From assembly GCA_006176705.1 (NCBI GenBank), contig QRFJ01001028.1, positions 290,179-354,178 of the forward strand: 64,000 bases of DNA, read 5' to 3'. Position numbers and translations under genes: made by a program. This DNA comes from Cocos nucifera. Its lineage: Eukaryota; Streptophyta; Magnoliopsida; Arecales; Arecaceae. The stretch's first letter is position 1, and each line of letters starts with the position of its first letter. A model generated the notes under the pieces. The model saw nothing but the letters and a program-made list of their open reading frames with translations. It was not told the DNA's origin and did no database searches. Shown one piece after another: positions 55,383 to 64,000 of the stretch.

Positions 55383-56652
55383 TATTAGGGATAAACCTCG
55401 CTCCCATCGAAGTTCAGTCTGATGCTTAGCCTAATGCAATAGATAATCACGGAAGAGCTTCAATCGAAAATTCTTCCTCCAGCAGTTGAACTCCAGTCGA
55501 ATTTCTTCAGTAGCCGAACCCCTCTCGAACTCTCGACAACGACCGAACTCTAGCCGAACTCCTTCAAGCAGTCGAACTCCTCCAGCGATCGAACTCCTTC
55601 CGAACTCCTCCAGCGATCGAACCCCTTTCAAACTCCTACAACGGCCGAACTCCATCTAGACTTCTCCATCAGTCGAACTTCTTTCGGACTTCTTCTTCAG
55701 TCGGATTTCTCCAAGAGCCGAACTCCTTCCGAACTTCTCCTTCAATCGGATTTCTCCAAGATCGAATTCTTTCCGGACTTCTCCTTCAGTCGGATTCCCC
55801 TTTCGGACTTCTTCTTCAATTGAATTCCTCCAGGAGCCGAACTCCTTTCGGACTTCTCCTTCAGTCGGATTCCTTCAGAAGCCAAACTCCTTCCGGACTT
55901 CTTCTTCAATCGGATTCTTATAGGAGCCGAATATTTTTTGGACTTCTCCTTCAGTCGAATTCCTCCAATGGATTACTTTCAGATTTCAGCTAGCATTCCT
56001 CTTGAATGATCCCTTCTAGCCGTATTCCCTTTAAAAGTTCAAACTCCTCTGAAATTGATATATGTCAAAGTTCTTCATCAACCAACGCCTGCTTCCTCCG
56101 AACTTCGACTATTAAATCTCGACGAACGGGCACATTACGATAGACGACACCTCTCTCTCCGTAACAAACCCCACGCGATTCCGAGCGGCCCACTACCGGA
56201 CGGTTATGGATGTCACTATCAGTTTGCTACAGGCGACACCTCTCTCTCCATAACAAACCTATGCGCACTACCGGACGGTATGGCGCTACCAAACTATCAG
56301 TCGCCACTACCAGGCAACACTCTCTCTCTCCATAATCGAACCTCATGCGGCCCCGAGCGGTCCACTACCAGACGGTTATGGCTGTCACTATCAGTCTGCT
56401 ACAGGCTCCATCTATAAAAAAGGATCCTCCAGATACATTTTTTCTAAGCTCTCTTCTTCTTCCCAAAAATTCTGCTGAATCCTTTCCTGAGCACTTCATT
56501 TCTGTTGGCCAGAAGAGCTGACTTGATCGTCGGAGGATCCTGCTGGAGCCACCACCACCGACTCCGAACAGAACTTTATTTTGCAGATCACCAACGGCGA
56601 CCTCTTCCTCAGCTCCAGCTCGATCCGACGTCGACCAAATTCTGCACCAACA
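55383..56652 (+). repeat. 5' LTR of the right-hand Tat-type gypsy element
   Basis: About 1270 bp, beginning TATTAGGGATAAAC (TG lost from TGTTGGGGATAAAC) and ending CTGCACCAACA. The 55490-56050 part has about twelve 45-bp units in the opposite orientation to the left-flank copies (AGGAGCCGAACTCCT type). It is followed directly by the primer-binding site and gag, so it is the 5' LTR of a + strand element; the 3' LTR lies outside the window. Confidence 0.85.
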
Positions 56653-56656
56653 GGAT

Positions 56657-56668
56657 TGGCGCTAGAGG
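56657..56668 (+). other. Primer-binding site of the right-hand Tat-type element
   Basis: TGGCGCTAGAGG, four bases after the LTR end. It is of the TGGCGC type used by many Tat/Athila elements. The priming tRNA is not assigned. Confidence 0.6.
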
Positions 56669-56689
56669 AAGGGCCCTCTGTTTCTGAGG

Positions 56690-58339
56690 TACCCTTATTC
56701 TTAAAGGAATGCTCAGTCGATCCTGTGGATCTTCTTCTTCAAGATTCATCTCCATCCTCTTCCTCAATCCCAAGAAATACCTCTAAAAAAGATGACTGCT
56801 CGAAGATCTACCATTTTTGTCGTCAGATCTGAGGCAGATCCATCCATTCCTGCTCCATCATCGGCGCTTCAACTTCCTCCTCCATCAACGGTAACGATAG
56901 ATCCAAAGCAGTGTAACCTACTGATGTAGCAGGTTCAGAACCTCACCGAAATGGTGCAGACCATGCAGCAATCCTTGATGGCGATTCTGTCAGAAAATCC
57001 GCCATTGAGATGTCAGGAATCGATCCCAAGGAGGAGCACGTAGGCTAGCATACCCGTCGCCCCTGCGAAGAAAAAATAGAGAGCGGAGGATCCTCGTTCG
57101 GATCATGATTCTTCTCCGGAAGAGATCCTCCTCATCTATAGCCGAAAGCCTTCCAAGATCTACGATCGAGGTGACGTCCTCGATCAAAAACTACAAAAGA
57201 TGGACCGACGGATTGAAGAACTCCGCCACATCGCCCCGGCCCTCCATGACGACGTCTGCACCGATCCCCCTTTCTCTTCCTAAATTATGCAAGAGCCCAT
57301 TTCGCCGATCTTCAAGCTCCTCCAATTTGAAAGCTACAATCAAATCTCTGATCCGATCGATCACCTAGAGGCCTTCTGGACCATGATGCTGCTTATGGCA
57401 CACCAGACACCATCTTATGTCAAGCTTTTTCATCTACCTTAAAGAGAGCAGCAAAAAACTGGTACTCGACATTGAGACCGGATACAATCTTCTTCTTTGA
57501 CCAAATGAGTTATCAGTTTGCGGTCATCAGTTTGCGGCTCACTTCGTCAGCCGCCAACGTCCGCGCCGAGGTTCGAATTTTCTGATGAATATCAAACAGA
57601 AGGAGGGAGAATCTATCCGATCTTATGTCATCCGATTTAATGCTGTTGCATTAGAGATCCAAAATCTGGATCAGTCTGTTGCAATAGCCGCACTCAATGA
57701 CGGTCTTCAGAAGAACTATTTGTTGTTCTCCCTCGAGAAGAAGTACCCCAGGGACTTTGCCGATCTGCTAGATATGTCCGAATGGAAGAAGCCTTCAAAT
57801 TGAAAGATGAGGAAACCGCAGGAGAGCGGCGGACGGACAAGTCTAATAAACCCGCAGCTGATGGAGGGCCGAATGAAGCTCGGCCACGCTCACAGACTTT
57901 CTTCGAGTGCAAGTGAGCCCGAACTCCTCGAGCTCATCGTCAAAGAAGCCCTGATAGAAGGGCACGAAGAAGTTCTCCCCCCAGAAGGTTTCACGACTAC
58001 GCCCCCCTCAATACTCCAAAAATGCAAGTATTCATGGAGATCAAGGAGCAACTGCCGAGGCCTAAAAGAATGCACACTCACCCCGACAAGCGTAATCCTA
58101 GCAAATACTGTCTTTACCATCGTAATCATGACCACGATAATGAAGAATGCATTCAGCTCCAAGACGAGATTGAGGAGCTCATCAGGAGAGGTCGGCTGGG
58201 TCGATTCCTCAGATGCTGGCCTGAAGCAAGAAAAGATCGACCGAGAGCACTGCCACAGCCAGAACCATCAAGGATGGAGGAACAACAAGGAGATCAGCCG
58301 CCTTTCGACATCATCAACACTATCTCTGGAGGACTTTGA
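56690..58339 (+). pseudogene. Gag of the right-hand Tat-type element
   Basis: Three frames carry recognisable gag: an N-terminal Ser-rich part (56700-57370), the capsid block MNIKQKEGESIRSYVIRFN (57585 onward, to LEKKYPRDFADLL), and the C-terminal part 58022-58339. The last contains KYCLYHRNHDHDNEEC, the single unusual zinc-knuckle-like motif of Tat-lineage gag, then EIEELIRRGRL. In-frame stops (e.g. TAG near 57042) and frameshifts between the blocks show that it cannot be expressed whole. Confidence 0.85.
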
Positions 58340-58369
58340 CATGAAGAGGCCAGCGGATCTAAGGGACCA

Positions 58370-58850
58370 ATGAAGAGGCGGAGAACTGAAGAGCCTATCG
58401 CTTTCACCGACGAGGATGCTCAAGAAGTCCAATTTGCGCACAATGACGCGGTTGTAATCTCTTTAAACATTGCCGACTATGATGTATGCCACGTTTTGGT
58501 AGATAATAAAAACTCGGCTGATGTTTTATTTTATGATGCTTTCTCAAAAATGTCTTTACTCAATAACCACTTGGGACCTATGAACTTTCCGTTGGTAGGC
58601 TTCATTGGCGATGCCATGCCAGTTGAGGGCATAATAACTTGGACTATGACTGCAGGACAATGTCCGAAGCTGGTTAAGGCATAAGTTAATTTTTTAGTCA
58701 TAAAGGCTCCATCTGCCTATAATACAATTTTCGGTCGACCTGAGTTGAACGCGCTCCGAGCAGTAGTGTCAACTTATTATCTAAAGGTGAAGTTCCCAAC
58801 GAGCTACGAAATTGGAGAGATCAAGCATTGACGAGATGCTATTACTCCAT
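58370..58850 (+). pseudogene. Retropepsin-like protease of the right-hand element
   Basis: The frame 58370-58684 gives EEPIAFTDEDAQEVQFAHND and then VCHVLVDNKNSADVLFYDAF. In relatives the active-site loop is V-D-N-G-S-S-A-D; here the Gly-Ser has become Lys-Asn, so the catalytic turn is altered. A stop follows at 58684 and the remaining conserved 'YNTIFGRPELNALRAV'-type block continues in another frame to about 58850. Confidence 0.8.
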
Positions 58851-59089
58851 TGCCTTGTAGAAAAACGTCCAATTTGACCTTTGCCCTATTGATGGGCTGG
58901 ATGTCCATGACGACCTCACCGAGGAACGGGACAAGCCTATGAAGGACCTCATATCTATGCCCTTAAATGACGGGAACGCGAGCATGCTGTACAAATCGAC
59001 TCCAACTTGGGGGACGAGGTTCGGGAGCAACTCGTTACCTTCCTCAGGAAGAATGCGGACGTCTTCGCCTAGGCCCTAACAGATATACT

Positions 59090-59800
59090 AGGAATTGACG
59101 CCAAAATCATGGAACATCGGCTGGCCATTGATCCTAAGTATCGACCGGTAAAAGAGAAGATGCGCAACCATGCCCCGAAGAGGCAGAAAGCAATCGCAGA
59201 AGAAGTAGGCAAGCTCCTCAAAGCTGGATTCATCCGAGAAGTTAACTATCCGACCTGAATCTCAAACATGGTCCTCGTCAAAAAGGCAAACAACAAGTGA
59301 AGGATGTGTATAAACTTCAAAAAGCTGAACAAAGCCTATCCAAAAGATAGCTACCCTCTATCCAAGATTGATTAACTGATAGACGCAATCTCGGACCACG
59401 AGCTTCTCACCTTCATGGATGCTTTCTTCGGCTATAATCAGATACGGATGGCGCCGGAGGATGAGGAGAAAACTACTTTTATTACTGATCGTGGTCTTTA
59501 CTGTTACAGGGTTATACCCTTTGGACTCAAAAATGCAGGGATAATGTACCAACGTCTGGTCAACAGATCTTCAAGGAGCAGATCGACTGCAACATGGAGG
59601 TATATGTGGATGACATGCTCGTCAAAAGTCGAGCTTCTATAAACTACCTCGCCGACCTCGAAGAGACCTTCAGTGCACTCGAGAAGTATAAGATGAAGCT
59701 GAACTCAATCAAGTGCGCCTTCGATGTGACCTCAGAAAAATTTCTAGAGTTTATGGTGTCAAGGCGTGAGATTGAAGCAAATTCAGAGAAAATTTGAGCT
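59090..59800 (+). pseudogene. Reverse transcriptase of the right-hand element
   Basis: Ty3/gypsy RT with blocks in order: EVGKLLKAGFIREVNYPT, NMVLVKKANN, RMCINFKKLNKAYPKD, FMDAFFGYNQIRMAPEDEEK, TTFITDRGLYCYRVIPFGLK, and MEVYVDDMLVKSRA at 59594. The YVDD catalytic box is intact. Stops occur where family members have Trp or Gln (TGA near 59257 and 59298, TAA near 59373, TAG near 59070), all consistent with C-to-T or G-to-A change. One base is missing near 59560-59570, shifting the frame just before the catalytic box. Confidence 0.9.
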
Positions 59801-59947
59801 ATTCAGAAGATGACTTCTTCAAAATCAATCAAAAAAATTCAGCGCCTGATTGAAAAAGTGGCATCCCTAAATTGCTTCATCTCGAGATCGATCGAGCGAT
59901 GCATGCCTTTCTTCTAAGTTCTCAAGCAACTAAAGAACTTCTGCTGG

Positions 59948-60349
59948 ATGATGGAGTGCCAACGGATGTTTGAGAAGCTCAAAAACTACCTCGGTTCACC
60001 CCAACTACTGGTAAAGCCCAAATTCGGAGAAGAATTGTTCTTGTACCTAGCAGTCTCCCCAACGGTCTTGGTAGCGGTCCTAGTCAAGAAGGAAGCAAAG
60101 ATGCAGCGACCGATCTACTACGTAAATCGGATCCTGAGGGATGCAGAGATCAGATACTCAAAGCTAGAAAAATTGACTTACTCTCTTCTAATTACTGCCA
60201 GGAGACTCCGACCTTACTTTCAGGGGCACACCATAACGATTCTCATGGATCAACCAATAAAAGCGGTCCTTCATCGAACGGATGCTTTCAGAAGAATCGC
60301 AAAATGGACAATCGAGCTTACGAAGTTTGACATCAATTATCGACCCTAG
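59948..60349 (+). pseudogene. RNase H domain of the right-hand element
   Basis: FEKLKNYLGSPQLLVKP, then ELFLYLAVSPTVLVAVLVKK, PIYYVNRILRDAEIRYSKLE, and MDQPIKAVLHR...KWTIELTKFDINYRP: the gypsy RNase H that follows RT. This frame is open for 133 codons, but the LYLAVS start replaces the catalytic aspartate usual in active elements; Tat elements commonly carry a degenerate first RNase H. Separated from RT by a stop (59797). Confidence 0.85.
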
Positions 60350-60469
60350 CCATTGATCAAAGCCCAGATATTGATAGATTTTATAGTAGAATGTACCATT
60401 CTAGATGATGCCGAGCTTGAACAGAATGAGACCGGCGTCCTATTGTCACAATCGAGCCTTCCCGAAGAA

Positions 60470-60880
60470 AGTGCCGACCTTTTCGAAGGTTTTTGGATCC
60501 TATACGTGGATGATTCGTCCAACTCCGCTGGAGCAAATATGGGGTTAGTCTTAGTCAACCCCAAGAAGTCGTCGTCGAGTATGTGCTACGCTTCAAATTT
60601 TCTACAATTAATAATGGGATCGAATATGAAGTACTGATCGCCGGATTAAAAATAGCTAAAAGTATATCGGCTTCAAGTCTATAGTGATTCCCAATTAGTG
60701 GTCGGCCAAGTTAGTGGTAAATATAAAGCATGGAAAGAAAGTATGATGAAATACCTTGAAGAGATAAAGGATTTGACTCTGGCCTTCGATAGTTTTGGCA
60801 TTCGATAGATTCCAAGGACAAAAAATACAAGAGCCAACCTTCTTTCTAAATTGGTAACTTCAGTCCTAGTCGAACTATCC
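60470..60880 (+). pseudogene. Second (additional) RNase H domain, Tat hallmark
   Basis: After the first RNase H comes a second one: FEGFWILYVDDSSNSAGANM at 60485 (first catalytic Asp block), then the 'EYE.LIAGLK.AK' helix near 60620-60660 with frameshifts, VYSDSQLVVGQVSGKYKA near 60680, and FGI...IPR.KNTRANLLSKL near 60790-60855. An extra RNase H of archaeal type following the gypsy RNase H is characteristic of Tat-lineage (Ogre/Retand-like) elements. At least two frameshifts and a stop break it here. Confidence 0.8.
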
Positions 60881-60929
60881 AAAGAAGTATTTTTTGAAAC
60901 TCTAAAATGTCCAAGCTCAGAGGAATCAC

Positions 60930-62160
60930 AGTTCGTTATGCAGACGGAGCTCGAGCCGAGCTGCATTGATCCGTTAGTTGTCTATCTCAAAGAGGGAGTT
61001 CTTCCTCGTAATCTGAAAGAAGCTCGAAAACTCATAAATCAAACCTTTCGATATATTTTGTACGAGGACAAGTTGTATAAGAGGTCGTATTCGCTACCGC
61101 TGCTGAGATGTCTTTGACCTTCAGAGGTCGACTTCGCATTATGGAAAGTGCACGAGAAAATTTATGGAAGTCATATAGGAGCTAGGTCTCTGTCGCAAAA
61201 ACTACTTCGGCAAGGATACTATTGACCGATCTTGTACCATGATTCTATGGAGTGTGTCAAGAAATGTGACTGCTGTCAAAAAAATGTAAATATACAAAGA
61301 CAGCCGACCTCCAAGCTTACTCCACTAAGCACACCTTGGTCATTTGCGCAGTGGGGAATGAATATACTTGGCCCTTTTCCAACGGCATCTGGACAACGAA
61401 AGTTCCTTCTGGTTACGATCGACTACTTCACCAAATGAATTGAAGCTGAACTACTAGCAAAAATTATCGAGGCCAAAGTACAGAACTTCGTTTGGAAGTC
61501 AATCGTCTATCGGTTCGATTTGCCCCGAACCCTTATAATAGATAACGGACGATAGTTCCTTAGGATGAGGTTCACTGAATTCTGCGAAGATCTAAACATC
61601 TTTCATCACTTCACGTCGGTAGCTCACCCACAGGCAAATAAAAAAGCTGAAGTGACCAACCGGATCCTGCTGCAATGCATCAAGATAAGACTCGACAGAG
61701 CAAAGGAGGCCTGAGCGAACGAACTCTACTACGTCCTCTACACGTACCGAACTACTCAAAGGCTACCAACCAAAGAAACACCGTTCGCCTTGGCCTTTCG
61801 AACGGAGGTAGTCATCCCAATCGAGCTTAAGCTCCCATCAGCATGGATCGTGGCCTTCGATGAGCAGCGTAGCTCACTGGACCTCAGAGTCAACCTCGAC
61901 CTGCTGGAAGAAAAAAGAGAGAAAGTCCAGATTCGGATGACGGCCTACAGACGAAGGATGGCCCGATACCATAACTCCAGAGTCAGAGATAAAACGTTCA
62001 AAGTGGAAGACTTAGTGCTTCGACAAGCTGCTATCTCTTAGCCTCAGAGCCAAGGAAAGCTTGCTTCACATTGGGAAGGCCCATATGAAGTAGAGATTGT
62101 GCGGTCCGAAACTTATCACCTGAAAGAGCTCGGAGGAACAACACTCCCACGACCTTAGAA
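60930..62160 (+). pseudogene. Integrase of the right-hand element
   Basis: An N-terminal zinc-finger region (HEKIYGSHIGARS ... CVKKCDCCQK, 61150-61280) is followed by the catalytic core: WGMNILGPFPTASGQRKFLL (the first acid, usually Asp in WGMDILGPFP, is Asn here), LIIDNGR (second Asp kept), and HPQANKKAEVTNRIL (Glu kept). The C-terminal part (61790-62041) encodes MAFRTEVVIPIELKLPS and VRDKTFKVEDLVLR. Five or more stops at former Trp/Gln codons. The loss of the first catalytic Asp by a G-to-A change makes it inactive. The last ~150 bp match the stub at 9533-9675. Confidence 0.85.
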
Positions 62161-62280
62161 TTCAAAAAATTTGAGAATGTACTATCAATAATTTTCCTCC
62201 AATAAAACTCCATGTCAACATTATTGTTTCTTTGTGCAAAAACTATTTGATGACAGGAAAGAAGCGATCAAGAATGATCA

Positions 62281-63400
62281 TATTAGGAACAGAAGGAAAA
62301 CCTCATCCTAATATGAGCAAGTCGAAGACCTCCAATTATTTAAGATAGAAGAAGGGGAGAAGCTCATTTAACGATCTATGTGTGCCCCTATTGCCATATT
62401 AGGAACAGGAGGAGAACCTCGTCCTAACATAAGCAAGTCGAAGACCTCCGATTATTTAAGATAGGAGAAAGGGAGAGATCCTTTCAACGGTCCATCTGTG
62501 CCCCTATTGCCATATTAGGAATAAGAGGAGAACCTCGTCCTAACATGAGCAAGTCGAAGACCTCCGGTTATTTAAGATAAGAGGAGGGGAGAGGCCCATT
62601 CAACGATCCATCTATGCCCCTATTGCCATATTAGGAATAGGAGGAGAACCTCATCTTAACATAAGCAAGTAAAAGACGTCCGATTATTTAAGACAAGAGG
62701 AGGGAAGAGGCCCATTCAACGGCCCATTTGTGCCCCTATTGCCATGTTAGGAACAAGAGGAAAATCTCGTCCTAACATGAGCAAGTCGAAGACCTTCGAT
62801 TATTTAAGATAGGAGGAGGAAAGAGGCCCATTTAACGGCCCATCTGTGTCCCTATTGTCATGTTAGGAATGGGAGGAGAACCTCGTCCTAACATGAGCAA
62901 GTCGAAGACCTGTGGTTATTTAAAACAAGAGGAAAGAAGAGGCCCATTCAACGGCCCATCTGTGCCTCTATTGCCATGTTAAGAATAGAAGAAGAACCTC
63001 GTCCTAACATGAGCAAGTCGAAGACCTCCGATTATTTAAGACAGAAGGAGGGGAGAGGCCCATACAATAGTCCTAATGTGCCCCTATAATCTGTTAGAAA
63101 TAGGAGGAGAATCTCGTCCTAACGTGAGCAAAGTCGGAGGCCTCATTCATTTTAGATGAGGTGAGAAGAGAGGCCCTGACAACGATCCTAATATGCCCCT
63201 ACAGCCCGATTAGGAATAGGAGGAGAACCTCGTCCTAACGTGAGCAAAGTCGAAGACCTCATTCATTTTAGATGAAGTGAGAAGAGAGACTCCGACAATA
63301 GCCCTAATATGTCCCTACCGTCTGTTAGGAATGGGAGGAGAACCTCATCCTAACATGAGCAAAAGTCAGAACCTCATAGGCCAAAGACGTGGAGAAGAAA
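62281..63400 (+). repeat. 116-bp tandem array A of the right-hand element (about 10 units)
   Basis: Units begin 'attaggaacaggaggagaacc' at 62282, 62398, 62514, 62630 and 62746 (spacing exactly 116 bp) and continue to about 63326. Each holds TTAGGA ... TCCTAA as an inverted repeat around 'ggaggagaacctcg', then 'gcaagtcgaagacctcc' and 'cccctattgccat'. The later units (63090 on) carry a 'gtgagcaaagtcggaggcctcattcattttagatgag' variant. It follows integrase after a ~120-bp spacer. Confidence 0.9.
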
Positions 63401-63599
63401 GAAGCTTGGTGGAGAATCCTAACACGTATTTTTTCACGATAACTTGACTACGTCAAATGCGAAAGACAGAACCTTATCCTGATTTGTAAGAGAAATCCTA
63501 GTTCGACGTCCACAACAGGCCCGACGTCCACAATAAGCTCGACATCCGCAACAAACAACAAGCGCGAAAATTCAAGATCGAAACTCTTCTCCGAACTTC

Positions 63600-64000
63600 A
63601 ATCTCAATAGAAGATAAGATCTCCTTCGACCTCGGTTGGAGAAAAGATCTCCTCCGAGCATCAACATCAACCTCAATAGAAAATAAGATCTCCTTCAATC
63701 TCGGTTGGAGAAAAAATCTCTTCCGAGCTTCAACGTCAACCTCAATAGGAAATAAGATCTCCTTCAACCTCGACTGAATATAAGATCTCCCCCGAGCTTC
63801 AACGTCAACAGGAAATAAGATCTTCTTCAACCTCGACTGGAGATAAGATCTTCCTCGAGCTTCAACTTCAACATCAACAGGAGATAAGATCTCCTTCAAC
63901 CTCGACTGAAGATAAGATCTCCTCCAGACTTCAACGTCGACGTCAACAAGAGATAAGATCTCCTTCAACCTCGGTTGAAAATAAGATCTCCCCCGAGCTT
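63600..64000 (+). repeat. ~69-bp tandem array B of the right-hand element, runs off the window
   Basis: About six units of GGAGATAAGATCTCC-centred sequence followed by 'cttcaacctcgactgg' and 'gagcttcaacgtcaacctca'. Spacing is 61-70 bp, with 69 most common. The 156-codon minus-strand frame through it (63498-63968) repeats a 23-residue unit and is fortuitous. It continues past the window edge. Confidence 0.85.

Noticed and set aside
62281..63400. CRISPR-like repeat-spacer array
   Set aside because: Units are contiguous 116-bp tandem repeats with no unique spacers, in a plant retrotransposon.
63498..63968. 156-aa minus-strand frame in the right-hand array
   Set aside because: It arises from the ~69-bp period of array B; no protein family and no start context.
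1..64000. tRNA, rRNA or snRNA genes
   Set aside because: I looked for box A/B pairs and conserved RNA cores by eye and saw only the weak SINE-like pair at 52898; a covariance-model scan would settle it.

Overview
This window is nuclear DNA from a plant, most likely a monocot. It holds one large intron-rich gene set between decayed LTR retrotransposons. The repeat families look palm-like (oil palm or date palm type), but that is an impression from memory and could not be tested here. There are no operons, ribosome binding sites or other prokaryotic features.

The one real gene lies on the + strand at 16443-47936. I could assemble it exon by exon: 13 coding exons, every junction GT-AG, phases consistent, total 1668 nt including the stop, giving a 555-residue protein. 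It is a metallo-beta-lactamase/beta-CASP nuclease matching plant CPSF73-II, the CPSF subunit 3-II / Integrator INTS11 type. All zinc-ligand and catalytic motifs are intact. The coding sequence fills only about 5% of the 31.5-kb locus. The introns carry a hAT MITE with a perfect 8-bp target duplication, a foldback MITE embedded in a TA microsatellite (Micron-like), a second MITE with imperfect TIRs, a triple 25-bp palindrome, a 616-bp microsatellite that switches strand, and several decayed dispersed repeats.

Left flank (1-15662). A probable minus-strand Ty1/copia LTR with its primer-binding site (1-2167) is followed by a 10.6-kb complex of one Ty3/gypsy family of the Tat type (2168-12822, minus strand). 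Read on the minus strand the complex runs: full LTR, gag, a stub of integrase, then three rounds of [116-bp tandem array - ~69-bp tandem array - polypurine tract - LTR]. Protease, reverse transcriptase, RNase H and most of integrase are missing. Comparison with the right-flank copy locates the deletion. A 5' part of a second, Reina-like chromovirus follows (12823-15662, minus), with a 196-bp LTR, iMet-type primer-binding site, gag, protease and partial RT.

Right flank (48600-64000). AT-rich intergenic DNA contains a ~1.0-1.2 kb segmental duplication and a possible SINE. A + strand Tat-type element begins at 55383 with its 5' LTR and continues with gag (Tat-type zinc knuckle), protease, RT, RNase H, a second RNase H-like domain, integrase and both tandem arrays, running off the window. 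It is full of stops, frameshifts and lost catalytic residues.

The most unusual pattern is architectural. The Tat family carries three unrelated tandem arrays (45-bp units in the LTR; 116-bp and ~69-bp units after integrase), and the units of each array have a short inverted repeat at their core. The two Tat complexes lie in opposite orientation on either side of the gene, with their 5' LTRs facing it.
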